The notes: generated by a model not told the origin, from the letters alone. A DNA stretch of 64,000 nucleotides from Propionivibrio dicarboxylicus (GCA_945902805.1 CAMDMZ010000022.1:1-64000), one strand, 5' to 3'; shown: positions 34,300 through 42,302, counted from the first letter of the stretch. Made by a program: numbers and translations.

Positions 34300-35534
34300 T
34301 GTTGTTCAGTGTCTTCATGCTGGCACTGCGCTCAGTTCGACGCAATATGCTGCGCTCCTTCCTGACCATCCTCGGCATCGTCATCGGTGTCAGTTCGGTG
34401 ATTACCATGGTCACGCTCGGCAACGGAGCGACGCAGGCGATCCAGATGCAGATCACCAGTCTCGGGACCAATTTGCTGATGCTGACACCCGGCCAGCGCG
34501 GACCCGGTGGCCCCGGTGGTGGTGGTGGCGGAGGAGGCGGGGGTGGTGTGCCGCAGTTCACCGAGGCCGATGCCGCCGCCATTCAGTCGCAGATCGGTGG
34601 TGTCGCCGCCGTGGCGCCGCAGAGTCGTACCAGCGTGACCGTGGTAGCAAATGGCCGCAATTGGGCCACCACGGTTACCGGTAGCACCAATGAGTGGTTT
34701 ATTACAGGCAACTGGAAGCTCGCCAGTGGACGCATCTTCGAACCCGAGGAGCAACTCGCTGGCGCAGCGGTGTGCCTGATCGGCGAAACCGTGCGGCGTG
34801 AAATCTACGGTGGCACGCTGGGCCAGACCGGCCTCGGTCAGCAATTGCGGATCAAGAAGTTCTCCTGCGATGTGATCGGCATCCTTGCCGGCAAGGGGCA
34901 GGGTGGCATGGGTGACCAGGACGATACGGTGGTGGTGCCCTTGCATACGCTGCAGCGGCGCGTCACCGGCAGTCGCAAGGTCAATAGCCTGTCAATATCG
35001 ATGGCGGAGGGGGCTGACAGCGCGCCATTGAAGGCCAGCCTGCGTGAGTTGATGCGCGAGCGGCGCAAACTGGCCGAAGGAGATGACGATAACTTCAATG
35101 TCTTTGACACCCAGCAATTGGCGGAAACACTGTCCAGCACCATGGGCGTGCTGACGGATCTGCTTGGTGCCGTGGCAGCCGTGAGTCTGCTGGTCGGCGG
35201 CATCGGTGTGATGAACATCATGCTGGTCAGCGTCACCGAGCGAACACGCGAGATTGGCCTGCGTTTGGCCATTGGTGCGCTGGAAGGTGAGGTCCTGCTG
35301 CAGTTCCTGATCGAGGCGGTCGTGCTATCGGCGCTGGGCGGGCTGATCGGGATCATCATCGCTACCGGGGCGTCCTATGGGCTATCCCTCGTGATGGACG
35401 TACCTTACAGCTTCGATCTGTCGATCAACCTCTTAGCGTTGGTTTTTTCAGCCGCGATCGGCGTGGTCTTCGGCTTCTTCCCGGCACGCCGGGCGGCACA
35501 GATGGACCCGATCGAAGCTCTGCGGCATGAGTAA
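34299..35534 (+). CDS. MacB-like ABC transporter permease
   Basis: A 411-residue permease of the MacB/FtsX type. An N-terminal helix (LRSFLTILGIVIGVSSVITMVTLG) is followed by a periplasmic MacB_PCD domain (about 55-275), then three C-terminal helices (GAVAAVSLLVGGIGVMNIML, FLIEAVVLSALGGLIGIIIA, ALVFSAAIGVVFGFFP) and the family ending PARRAAQMDPIEALRHE. A run of 11 glycines after GPGGP lies at about 73-83 in the periplasmic domain, encoded by GGT/GGC/GGA repeats. It completes the coupled efflux operon that starts at 30750. A strong hairpin terminator follows. Confidence 0.92.
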   Translation: MLFSVFMLALRSVRRNMLRSFLTILGIVIGVSSVITMVTLGNGATQAIQMQITSLGTNLLMLTPGQRGPGGPGGGGGGGGGGGVPQFTEADAAAIQSQIGGVAAVAPQSRTSVTVVANGRNWATTVTGSTNEWFITGNWKLASGRIFEPEEQLAGAAVCLIGETVRREIYGGTLGQTGLGQQLRIKKFSCDVIGILAGKGQGGMGDQDDTVVVPLHTLQRRVTGSRKVNSLSISMAEGADSAPLKASLRELMRERRKLAEGDDDNFNVFDTQQLAETLSSTMGVLTDLLGAVAAVSLLVGGIGVMNIMLVSVTERTREIGLRLAIGALEGEVLLQFLIEAVVLSALGGLIGIIIATGASYGLSLVMDVPYSFDLSINLLALVFSAAIGVVFGFFPARRAAQMDPIEALRHE

Positions 35535-35555
35535 ATCAGCGCTGTTGATATAGCA

Positions 35556-35582
35556 AACGGCGGCATGATTCATGCCGCCGTT
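35556..35582. terminator. Hairpin between convergent efflux and OmpA operons
   Basis: AACGGCGGCAT and ATGCCGCCGTT form a perfect 11-bp stem with loop GATTC. It lies 22 nt past the MacB-like permease stop and 28 nt from the convergent OmpA-family stop. Confidence 0.75.
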
Positions 35583-35609
35583 ACTACTAGGAACTACGAG
35601 AAAACCAAA

Positions 35610-36554
35610 TCAGCGTTGCGCGATCAGGCCGTTGGCGTTTGAAATCACAATTTCGACACGCCGGTTTAGCTGGCGGTTCTCATTGGAGTCATTGGCGGCG
35701 ATCGGATTCGATTCGCCATAGCCACGCATGGAGACGCGTTGATCAGCCACACCCATGTCATGCAAGGCTTTTTGCACGGCCATGGCTCGACGTTCAGACA
35801 ACTCCTGATTGTGGGCAGCGGTGCCGGTACTGTCCGTAAAGCCTTCGATGAGTACCGTCCGCGCCGGATGTTGCTGCAGAACATCTGCCAGCTTTTGCAC
35901 GGTACGCATGCCAACCGGATTCATCCGTGCCAGATCCGTGCCAAATAAAACGTCGCCGAGTGTTATGACCAAACCGCGTGCGGTTTTCTTGGCGGCCAGA
36001 TCAGCCAGCTGAGCGGCTAACTGCGCCTCCAGTTCTGCTGTCCGCGCTTCGGCATCTTGTGTCTTCCGGTCGGAGGCGGCAGCGTCACGCTCCGCGAGAC
36101 GAGCTCGGCTCTCGGCATTGGCGGCGCTATCGCGCGCAGCAATAGCCACACCTACGGCCTGTTCGGCGATGGCTCGGGATTGATTGGCTTCATTGGTGCG
36201 CTGATCGAGACGCATCTGATCACGTTCCTTCCCGGCGCTAGCGACGTCTGCTTCAGCCGATTTCTGCTTCGCCACCTCTTGCGTCAAGGCGATTTTTTGC
36301 TTGGCCAGATAAGCCAGTTTGTCGACCTTTTCAGTGCTGTCATTATTGCTCGCTGCGGCGTTGGCCAGTCCCAGTGCATCACCGGCTTGCTTCATTTCCA
36401 GCACGGCATAGTGGGCTACTTTTGGATTGTTTTGCGCAGCCTGGTAATCACTTCGGGTTTGCTCCAGCAGTGTGGTGGAGGTTGGCAGCGAGGAACAGGC
36501 ACCGAGCATGGCAGCAATCACCAGCAGGGTCGGCGTAAATTGTTTTCTTGTCAT
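35610..36554 (-). CDS. DUF4398-OmpA lipoprotein
   Basis: A 314-residue outer-membrane lipoprotein. The signal ends in LVIAAMLGAC (lipobox). A DUF4398 region (about 25-105; LEQTRSDYQAAQNNPKVAHYA) and a long Ala/Glu/Arg-rich coiled coil (about 105-195) precede an OmpA-like peptidoglycan-binding domain (about 200-310; LGDVLFGTDLARMNPVG, LIEGFTDSTGTAAHNQELSERRA, NRQLNRRVEIVI). AGAGG 7 nt before the ATG at 36554 fixes the start. The protein would tether the outer membrane to peptidoglycan. It follows a small DUF4398 lipoprotein gene by 28 nt, and both are likely driven from the region holding the perfect palindrome at 37112. Confidence 0.88.
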   Translation of the reverse strand: MTRKQFTPTLLVIAAMLGACSSLPTSTTLLEQTRSDYQAAQNNPKVAHYAVLEMKQAGDALGLANAAASNNDSTEKVDKLAYLAKQKIALTQEVAKQKSAEADVASAGKERDQMRLDQRTNEANQSRAIAEQAVGVAIAARDSAANAESRARLAERDAAASDRKTQDAEARTAELEAQLAAQLADLAAKKTARGLVITLGDVLFGTDLARMNPVGMRTVQKLADVLQQHPARTVLIEGFTDSTGTAAHNQELSERRAMAVQKALHDMGVADQRVSMRGYGESNPIAANDSNENRQLNRRVEIVISNANGLIAQR

Positions 36555-36582
36555 GATGAAACCTCTTGATGTGGGTTGAGTT

Positions 36583-36960
36583 TTACTTGCTGGCGCGTTC
36601 GAGTTCTTCGCGCAGAACACGGATGTCATCTTGCAGGGCATCGGCAGCCATTTGTGCCTTGCTCGAGTTGGCCTTGCTTTGTGCCAGCTTGGCGTCGGCC
36701 TGCGCTTGTCCCGCCAGATCAATCGCCTGCTTGTAGTCCTTGGCGCCCATGGCCTTGTTGGCCAGTGCCATCTTTTCGCGCGCGGCGCGCATTTCTACGG
36801 GCGCAAACTCGACACCACCGGCACCGGCCGCATTCTCCACGGCCGCTTTTGAGACCGCGACGTCAGCGGTTGCCGGCGTCTTCAGACTGCTACAGCCGAC
36901 CCCCATCACCACTGCCGCGCAACACAAGATCAGAAGTTCCAGGTTTGATAGTTTTGTCAT
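36583..36960 (-). CDS. DUF4398 lipoprotein
   Basis: A 125-residue small lipoprotein with signal NLELLILCCAAVVMGVGC (lipobox VGC). The mature part is a helical DUF4398 domain (AVENAAGAGGVEFAPVEMRAA, REKMALANKAMGAKDYKQAI) and ends in a coiled coil (DALQDDIRVLREELERASK). The N-terminal DUF4398 half of the next gene has the same character, so the pair probably arose by duplication and act together at the envelope. A perfect CRP-like palindrome lies 152 nt upstream. Confidence 0.85.
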   Translation of the reverse strand: MTKLSNLELLILCCAAVVMGVGCSSLKTPATADVAVSKAAVENAAGAGGVEFAPVEMRAAREKMALANKAMGAKDYKQAIDLAGQAQADAKLAQSKANSSKAQMAADALQDDIRVLREELERASK

Positions 36961-37072
36961 CGTATTTCTCCGGTTGAGCGAGCGAAATTTCGTGCTCTAA
37001 GCCGTTATAGGCCAGCGAATCCGCTGGGTCCGTTCGGTATCGAACATAGCGGCGTACCTGCCGCTGTAGACC

Positions 37073-37097
37073 GCCGTCCCACCAGCGCCGACTTTTA
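37073..37097 (+). repeat. Dispersed 25-bp repeat, copy 3
   Basis: Reads CCACCAGCGCCGACTTTT, a diverged form of the core. It is intergenic, 15 nt before a perfect CRP-like palindrome. Confidence 0.65.
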
Positions 37098-37111
37098 CGG
37101 ATTGACGCTTG

Positions 37112-37127
37112 TGTACGCCAGCGAACA
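37112..37127. promoter_or_regulatory. CRP-like palindrome, perfect
   Basis: TGTACGCCAGCGAACA, followed by GA, has no mismatch to the consensus. It lies in the divergent region, 117 nt before the Sll1863-like gene and 152 nt before the DUF4398 gene. Confidence 0.7.
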
Positions 37128-37243
37128 GAACCTGACGCGTTGACGGACTACGCTGACCCCATGTATTCCGCATGCCAAATGCGATACGTAGCAAAACCAG
37201 ATCAGGTTCTGCTTGAGGTTCTCAACTGCAAGGATCTATCACC

Positions 37244-37528
37244 ATGTCAAGACGCGACGCCTATATTGAAACGATGAAAACCCAACTGGATGAGCTGAAT
37301 GCCAAGATGGGAAAACTGGAAGACAAAGCCAAAGAAGCCAAGAAGGAAGCCCGTGAAAAATACACGGAAGAAATGAACAAGCTGCGTCAGCAATCGAAGT
37401 TGGCGGTAGATAAGCTGGATGAAATGAAGACGTCTGGTGAAGATTCCTGGGATGCAATGACCGCCGAAATGGAAAAAGTCCGCGATGCCTTCATCCATTC
37501 TTTCAGCTACTTCAAATCGCAGATTTAA
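37244..37528 (+). CDS. Sll1863-like coiled-coil stress protein
   Basis: A 94-residue soluble protein that is almost entirely charged coiled coil: RRDAYIETMKTQLDELNAKM, KLEDKAKEAKKEAREKY, KLAVDKLDEMKTSGEDSWDAM. It ends in AFIHSFSYFKSQI, as in the small proteins annotated as Sll1863-family stress response proteins. There is no signal peptide. AAGGAT precedes the ATG. The biochemical role is unknown. A perfect palindrome lies 117 nt upstream. Confidence 0.8.
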   Translation: MSRRDAYIETMKTQLDELNAKMGKLEDKAKEAKKEAREKYTEEMNKLRQQSKLAVDKLDEMKTSGEDSWDAMTAEMEKVRDAFIHSFSYFKSQI

Positions 37529-37602
37529 TCCGCACGAATTTTTCACGGTCCTTCATTGTGACGAACATGGCATGCACTCCTGATAACGATGGCCGGCGTG
37601 CC

Positions 37603-38190
37603 ATGTCGCCATTGAAAGTTCGTACCTTCGCCCATTTTTTCGGGGTTCTAACGTGGGTGCTGATGCTTATCATGGTGGCAGGTTGTAGTTCGCTGCTACC
37701 AAGTTCCCGCTCCGAAACCGACGCGCCCTGGAAGACCTTCAAAGAAGTCAAAGGTGCTTTCGACAGCATTGAGCCGGGACGAACCACGCTACAAGAACTG
37801 AAACAGTTGGGCTATGACCCATTCCAGAATAGCAACGTGACCTTGCTTCACTACAGCGACGTGCTCGGCAAGTACGCGCCGCATGCGGTCCGTGACGATT
37901 TCGTCGAACCGGGGATTCGTCAATGCCTGCAAGCGCGAATTCTGTGTAGTGCATTTTCGATTGACCATCGCCAAATTCATCGTGATCGAGTGGGCAACTT
38001 CTTTCTCGATTTCATCAACTTTCGACGCCGTACCCAAATCAGCGGTTGGCGCTTCGCGGCGGTGATCGTGGTGGTCAGTGACGTAGTTGTTTTCAAGTCA
38101 TGGACTGGAATGCCGGCGATCAGTGAAGCTGAGGAATCCGTCCAACCACTCGGCCCGCTGCAGGATCGCGGACCCTCAATGCTGCCGTAG
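37603..38190 (+). CDS. Conserved lipoprotein, unknown function
   Basis: A 195-residue exported protein. The chosen ATG at 37603 gives a standard lipoprotein signal (FFGVLTWVLMLIMVAGC, Cys28); the frame opens earlier, at 37558 and 37567, without ribosome sites. The mature part has DAPWKTFKEVKGAFDSIEPG, TLQELKQLGYDPF, and a C-terminal block with VGNFFLDFINFRRRTQISGW and VVVSDVVVFKSWTGMP. I recognise this pattern from uncharacterised proteobacterial lipoproteins but know no function. It follows the Sll1863-like gene by about 75 nt on the same strand and may share its promoter. Confidence 0.75.
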   Translation: MSPLKVRTFAHFFGVLTWVLMLIMVAGCSSLLPSSRSETDAPWKTFKEVKGAFDSIEPGRTTLQELKQLGYDPFQNSNVTLLHYSDVLGKYAPHAVRDDFVEPGIRQCLQARILCSAFSIDHRQIHRDRVGNFFLDFINFRRRTQISGWRFAAVIVVVSDVVVFKSWTGMPAISEAEESVQPLGPLQDRGPSMLP

Positions 38191-38254
38191 TCGACATAGG
38201 CTCGTTTATAGCCACAAGCTCTGACACAACATTCCCCAATACAGGAGAACCATC

Positions 38255-38737
38255 ATGACCAGCCTCAATCGATTCGGCCCGCTACTTGGACTGGCCGCCC
38301 TGCTTGCCCTCAGTGGCTGCGAAACCATGAACAGCACGGGCAGCAGTTCGAACCAGGACACACCCTACTACCGCCCCACTTCTTCAGACCGCACCTATTC
38401 GGGGCGTGGCACCGTGCAGTCGATTGAATTGGTGCGGCAGGAGAATGCCCGTAGCGGCTTAGGTCTTGGCACTATCGCCGGTGCCGTGGTGGGTGGCATT
38501 GTTGGCAACGAGATTGGCTCCGGGAGTAGCAATACGGCCGGGATGGTGGTTGGTGCGGCCGGCGGCGCCTATGTCGGGCATGCCTTGGAAAAGCGCGAGC
38601 GGCAATCCAGTGATGCGTATCGATTCACTATTCGCATGAGCGATGGCGGCCATCAAACGCTGATCCAAAGCAGCAATCCGGATATCCGGGTAGGTGATCG
38701 CGTCCAGATCGACAACGGCGTCCTGCGTCGGTATTGA
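38255..38737 (+). CDS. Glycine-zipper 2TM lipoprotein (SlyB/Pcp-like)
   Basis: A 160-residue outer-membrane lipoprotein. The signal ends in ALLALSGC (Cys22). The segment GRGTVQSIELVRQE is followed by a glycine-zipper membrane domain (about 70-105; LGTIAGAVVGGIVGNEIG and AGMVVGAAGGAYVGHALEK), then a beta-rich C-terminal part (FTIRMSDGGHQTLIQ, IRVGDRVQIDNGVLRRY). This is the SlyB/Pcp layout linked to outer-membrane integrity. AGGAG lies before the ATG. The 10-bp tandem repeat array begins 24 nt after its stop. Confidence 0.88.
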   Translation: MTSLNRFGPLLGLAALLALSGCETMNSTGSSSNQDTPYYRPTSSDRTYSGRGTVQSIELVRQENARSGLGLGTIAGAVVGGIVGNEIGSGSSNTAGMVVGAAGGAYVGHALEKRERQSSDAYRFTIRMSDGGHQTLIQSSNPDIRVGDRVQIDNGVLRRY

Positions 38738-38760
38738 GATTCATCGGACCGGATCGCACC

Positions 38761-38870
38761 GGGGGCAACGGGGCGCAACGGGGCGCAACGGGGCTCAACG
38801 GGGCTCAACGGGGCTCAATGGGCCTCAATCGGCCTCAATCGGCCTCAATCGGCCTCAATCGGCCTCGACG
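38761..38870 (+). repeat. 10-bp tandem repeat array, 11 units
   Basis: Eleven directly adjacent 10-bp units with no gaps: GGGGGCAACG, GGGCGCAACG twice, GGGCTCAACG twice, GGGCTCAATG, GGCCTCAATC four times, GGCCTCGACG. Neighbouring units are most alike, as expected from slippage. The array fills the space between the glycine-zipper lipoprotein and the AI-2E-family permease. The permease frame is open through the array back to a TTG at 38734. Confidence 0.95.
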
Positions 38871-38880
38871 CGCGACCGCT

Positions 38881-40032
38881 ATGAGTAGTCCCCAACAACC
38901 TGTTGCTGCCGACCTTGTAACGGAGTCGGTAGTGGCCATTGGACGTCAATCACGGATCTCTGTGCTGACGATGCTGGTTGGCGTGTTGTGTGTGATTGCG
39001 ATCGTCGCCGCGCTATATCTGGCGCGGGCATTTCTGGTGCCGCTGCTGCTTGGTATGTTAGCCAGTTACGCCCTGCGTCCTCTGGTGGATTGGTTGCAGG
39101 GGTGGCGAGTACCGAGGGCACTGGCCGCTGTAGCGGTGCTGGTTGTGCTGGTGGGAGGCGTGTCGTGGATGACGGTCACGTTGAGTGACGATGCGGCGGC
39201 AATGATAGACAAGCTCCCCGACGCCGCCAGAAAACTGCGCCACGACTTGGGTGCGGCCCGGGCCGAGGGGCCAACACCACTGCAGAACATGCAGGAAGCG
39301 GCGAACGAAATCCAGGGCGCTGCTGCTGACGCCGGCGCCAAGCTGGGTGCGCGGGTCGTGGCGTTAAGACCGTCCGAACCTACCGCCTGGTTGCGTGACT
39401 ACGCGCTGGCGCAAACCGCTTTGCTGTTCGCGGTGGTGGCGCAAACACCGATCGTGTTGCTGCTGACGTACTTTCTGCTCGCATCCGGCACGCATTTCCG
39501 CCGCAAACTCATACAGTTTGTTGGTCCATCATTGTCGCGCAAGAAAGATGCCGTGCGAATTCTCGCCGATATCGACATTCAGGTTCAGCGCTATTTGTTT
39601 GCGACCCTGCTCGCAAACGCCATGGTTGCAATCGGTACCTGGCTGACTTTCGCGGCGTTTGGCATGGAGTATGCCGCTGTGTGGGGTGTGGCTGCGGGTC
39701 TGCTGCATTTCATCCCGTATCTGGGCGCAGCGCTCATCGTCCTCGGCAGCGGGGTTGCCGCATTTCTCCAGTTTGGCTCTCTGCTGTACGCCTTCATGGT
39801 TGCTGGGGTGGCTTTGCTGTTTGCCGGTGCCATTGGGCTGGTGTTCATGACCTGGCTGCAGAGCCGGGCCGCGCACGTGAATGCGACGGTCTTGTTCATT
39901 GCACTGCTGTTCTTCGGTTGGCTTTGGGGTATCTGGGGCTTGCTACTGGGGGCACCCCTGGTTGGAATCGTCAAAGTGGTTTGCGAACACATCGATGAGT
40001 TAAAGCCAGTGGGTGAATTGCTTGGCGAATGA
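38881..40032 (+). CDS. AI-2E family transporter (PerM-like)
   Basis: A 383-residue polytopic permease of the same family as 9901-10977, but diverged. It has IVAALYLARAFLVPLLLGMLASYALRPLVD-type N-terminal helices, a soluble segment rich in Ala (about 95-180), LLTYFLLASGTHFRRKL, and the C-terminal block GLLHFIPYLGAALIVLGS with LLLGAPLVGIVKVVCEHI. The ATG at 38881 is the first in frame and directly follows a 10-bp repeat array; no clear ribosome site is seen, so translation may be weak or coupled to the upstream reading. Substrate unknown. Confidence 0.85.
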   Translation: MSSPQQPVAADLVTESVVAIGRQSRISVLTMLVGVLCVIAIVAALYLARAFLVPLLLGMLASYALRPLVDWLQGWRVPRALAAVAVLVVLVGGVSWMTVTLSDDAAAMIDKLPDAARKLRHDLGAARAEGPTPLQNMQEAANEIQGAAADAGAKLGARVVALRPSEPTAWLRDYALAQTALLFAVVAQTPIVLLLTYFLLASGTHFRRKLIQFVGPSLSRKKDAVRILADIDIQVQRYLFATLLANAMVAIGTWLTFAAFGMEYAAVWGVAAGLLHFIPYLGAALIVLGSGVAAFLQFGSLLYAFMVAGVALLFAGAIGLVFMTWLQSRAAHVNATVLFIALLFFGWLWGIWGLLLGAPLVGIVKVVCEHIDELKPVGELLGE

Positions 40033-40050
40033 GCTTGGCGCACGCGGTTA

Positions 40051-40066
40051 AGTGCGCCAGCGAACG
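40051..40066. promoter_or_regulatory. CRP-like palindrome, 2 mismatches
   Basis: AGTGCGCCAGCGAACG keeps the inner twelve positions intact and differs only at the two ends. It lies 101 nt before the collagen-like lipoprotein start. Confidence 0.5.
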
Positions 40067-40166
40067 GAGCTGTCGGTCGATAAAGCGTATTTCTATACCG
40101 GGGTCGAGGCGGCTGCGATGTAGTCCGCAAGATCGACGTTCGAAAATCTTTGATGAAGGAGCTTCC

Positions 40167-40454
40167 ATGAACTATTCAATAGTAATTTCAGTGTTGCTGG
40201 CTGGCTTGGCAATGAGTGCTTGTGACCGCCCAACAGCCGTGATTCCGGCGACGGTGGTTACGGTTCCGGTAACGACTCCAGTGCCTGGTCCTGCGGGTCC
40301 GGCTGGCGCCGTCGGCCCAGCGGGATCGACGGGAGTTACCGGAGCCACCGGTTCGATGGGTTCGACTGGCGATACCGGGGCAACTGGGGAGCGTGGCAAG
40401 ACCGGTGGTGGCGATACCGTCATTGTCGTTCCCCCGGCGACACCACCACGTTAA
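40167..40454 (+). CDS. Collagen-like repeat lipoprotein (second copy)
   Basis: A 95-residue exported protein. The signal ends in LAGLAMSAC (Cys19). A Val/Thr/Pro-rich stretch (ATVVTVPVTTPVP) leads into about 14 Gly-X-Y triplets ([32 protein letters not shown]) and a tail GGDTVIVVPPATPPR. The tail matches that of the collagen-like lipoprotein at 21819 ([10 protein letters not shown]), which points to common origin. AAGGAG lies 6 nt before the ATG. Its triplets are more proline-rich than those of the other copy. A CRP-like box lies 101 nt upstream. Confidence 0.82.
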   Translation: MNYSIVISVLLAGLAMSACDRPTAVIPATVVTVPVTTPVPGPAGPAGAVGPAGSTGVTGATGSMGSTGDTGATGERGKTGGGDTVIVVPPATPPR

Positions 40455-40463
40455 TTGTTCATG

Positions 40464-40496
40464 ACTGATGAACTCGCTGCGAGGCGAACTCATCAG
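40464..40496. terminator. Imperfect hairpin after the collagen-like gene
   Basis: CTGATGA and TCATCAG form the base of an imperfect inverted repeat starting about 10 nt after the stop. There is no T-run, so a terminator role is only possible. Confidence 0.35.
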
Positions 40497-40539
40497 CCGA
40501 ACAGTGTGCGTCACAACATGTTCATTCAAATGACAGTCA

Positions 40540-40555
40540 TGTACGGTAGCGAACA
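40540..40555. promoter_or_regulatory. CRP-like palindrome, 1 mismatch
   Basis: TGTACGGTAGCGAACA, followed by GA, lies 148 nt before the small glycine-zipper lipoprotein. Confidence 0.6.
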
Positions 40556-40702
40556 GACGTCGATGCACACTGACCCTAGCCTAGTGTCATCGGCGCCACC
40601 AACTGCCAGAGTCTGGCAGCGGCACGATTTTGCAGGTTATAGCAGCGTTACTGCACGAATCCGAAGTCTTAGAAGCTCAACGATTTACAGCGAGGTAATT
40701 CC

Positions 40703-40921
40703 ATGCAAGCAATTCAGAGATTCACCATTAGCGTAGTCGTCGCAGCAGCGATGCTCGGTATGGTGGGGTGTTCCGGAATGTCGACGCAGGACAAAAACAC
40801 GGCGATCGGCGCCGGCGTCGGAGCGATTGGCGGTTCCATTTTGACCGGTGGGAGCACGATCGGCACCGTTGGCGGCGCGGCTGTTGGCGGCGTCATTGGT
40901 CATGAGGTTGATAAGCGCTGA
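40703..40921 (+). CDS. Small glycine-zipper lipoprotein (OsmB-like)
   Basis: A 72-residue lipoprotein. The signal ends in AAAMLGMVGC (Cys23), and the mature part is essentially one glycine-zipper hairpin: AIGAGVGAIGGSILTGG and TIGTVGGAAVGGVIGHEVDKR. Size and layout resemble osmotically induced OsmB. GAGG precedes the ATG. It lies between collagen-like and crystallin-like envelope genes, in the same orientation, with its own CRP-like palindrome. Confidence 0.88.
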   Translation: MQAIQRFTISVVVAAAMLGMVGCSGMSTQDKNTAIGAGVGAIGGSILTGGSTIGTVGGAAVGGVIGHEVDKR

Positions 40922-41019
40922 TCACCAAGGCGTCAACCTGGCGACCGTGTCTGCATGCAGGCTAACCGGCTAAGGCAGCGTGGTCGCTGATCACTCGCAG
41001 CAGCATCGAGGAGATGGAA

Positions 41020-41835
41020 ATGAGAACGAAGTTGAAAGCAGTCGTAGCGATCACCGGCATGATGATTGCCGCTCAAGTGGTGGCACAGGTCACGTTTTAC
41101 GAACGTGAACAATTTGAAGGCCGAACGTTTTCGACAGGGAAGCCAATCCGGAATTTTGAACGTCAGGGTTTCAATGACCGAGCGTCGTCAGTGGTTGTCC
41201 TGCGTGACGATTGGGAAGTCTGTGATGACGCGCAATTTCGTGGCCGCTGTGTCGTACTACGACCCGGCCGCTATCCATCCCTGGCGGCGATGCGGCTAGA
41301 TAACCGTGTTTCCTCCGTACGTACGGTCAGCCGGTATGCACAGATCGATGAAAGCCGTTATGCGCCCGAGCCTGCGCCAGTCTATGACAATCGACGACGT
41401 GGTGGGGAGCGGCTATTCGAAGCAGAGGTTAGTTCCGTGCGTGCCGTTGTGGGACCACCGGAAAGGCGCTGCTGGGTTGAGCGCGAACGCGTGGTGGTGA
41501 CCGATAGAGGCCGGAGCAATGTGCCCGGAGTCATCGCCGGGGCCGTTATTGGCGGCATTCTTGGACATCAGGTGGGTGGTGGTCGTGGCAAGGATCTGGC
41601 GACGGTAGGTGGCGCGGTGGCCGGTGCGGCGGTCGGTTCCAGCGTGGGCCGAGATAGTGGCGGGCAGCACGAGTCGTTCCGGAATGTCGAGCGCTGCGCC
41701 AGCGAACCGAGCAAGGCGCCACCCGAATACTGGGACGTGACGTATAGCTTCCGTGGTCAGGAACATCAGATACAGATGACGACCAATCCCGGCGCCACGA
41801 TTACTGTCAATCGCAAAGGCGAACCACGGACCTGA
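41020..41835 (+). CDS. Exported beta/gamma-crystallin and glycine-zipper protein
   Basis: A 271-residue exported protein that joins two modules. After the signal peptide (about 1-23, cleaved after VVAQ) comes a beta/gamma-crystallin-like domain (about 24-105) with two Greek-key half-motifs: TFYEREQFEGRTFSTGKPI with NDRASSVVV, and DDAQFRGRCVVLRPGRYPS with NRVSSVRTV. After a linker, a glycine-zipper hairpin (VIAGAVIGGILGHQVGGGRG, VGGAVAGAAVGSSVG) and a C-terminal domain (WDVTYSFRGQEHQIQMTTNPG) resemble the 17-kDa antigen type. GAGGAG sits 8 nt before this ATG and overlaps the earlier one at 41014. Confidence 0.82.
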   Translation: MRTKLKAVVAITGMMIAAQVVAQVTFYEREQFEGRTFSTGKPIRNFERQGFNDRASSVVVLRDDWEVCDDAQFRGRCVVLRPGRYPSLAAMRLDNRVSSVRTVSRYAQIDESRYAPEPAPVYDNRRRGGERLFEAEVSSVRAVVGPPERRCWVERERVVVTDRGRSNVPGVIAGAVIGGILGHQVGGGRGKDLATVGGAVAGAAVGSSVGRDSGGQHESFRNVERCASEPSKAPPEYWDVTYSFRGQEHQIQMTTNPGATITVNRKGEPRT

Positions 41836-41876
41836 GTGGTCCATGGCCGCCATTTGGCAAACCAAAGGAGTTTTAT

Positions 41877-42302
41877 ATGAACAAGCGAATGGCGATTACC
41901 GCGCTCATGGCAATTTTCTTAACCACTACAGAATCTTCCTTCGCCCGTAATGACAAAGGTGATGGCGCGCAGAATGGTCGTGGTCGCAACGAACAAGCAC
42001 AACGTGGCGAACGCTACGAAGGTCGCCAAAGCCAAGCGCGGCCACCGGCACACCGGCCAAACAACTGGCGCAGCAACCGTTTCGATGGAAGCTACGAGCG
42101 CGGCGCCGGGCCTGATCATCAATTTCACCGGGGTGATTATCTGGCGCGGGATTACAACCACCGCCAGTATGTGGTCGACGACTGGCGCGGCCATCATCTG
42201 AGTGCGCCGCCTCGTGGTTACCACTGGATTCAAACCGGTGGTGACTATGTCCTGGTCGCCATTGCGACCGGCATCATCATGGAACTTCTCCTAAACAACT
42301 GA
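41877..42302 (+). CDS. RcnB-family periplasmic protein
   Basis: A 141-residue exported protein with a signal peptide (about 1-23, cleaved after SSFA). A basic, Asn/Arg-rich low-complexity region (about 25-85) follows. The C-terminal RcnB-like domain has HFHRGDYLARDY-type sequence, YVVDDWRGHHLSAPPRGYHWIQTGGDYVLVAIATGII. E. coli RcnB modulates nickel/cobalt efflux, but most family members, like this one, have no RcnA nearby, so a metal role is not implied. AAAGGAG precedes the ATG. It follows the crystallin-like gene by 41 nt in the same direction. Confidence 0.82.
   Translation: MNKRMAITALMAIFLTTTESSFARNDKGDGAQNGRGRNEQAQRGERYEGRQSQARPPAHRPNNWRSNRFDGSYERGAGPDHQFHRGDYLARDYNHRQYVVDDWRGHHLSAPPRGYHWIQTGGDYVLVAIATGIIMELLLNN

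Noticed and set aside
36554-36722. N-terminal extension of the DUF4398-OmpA lipoprotein
   Set aside because: It runs into the upstream DUF4398 gene in another frame and would bury the lipoprotein signal. The ATG at 36554 has AGAGG at proper distance.
38761-38870. CRISPR-like array
   Set aside because: Units are 10 bp and directly adjacent with no spacers; it is a simple tandem repeat. No cas genes are nearby.
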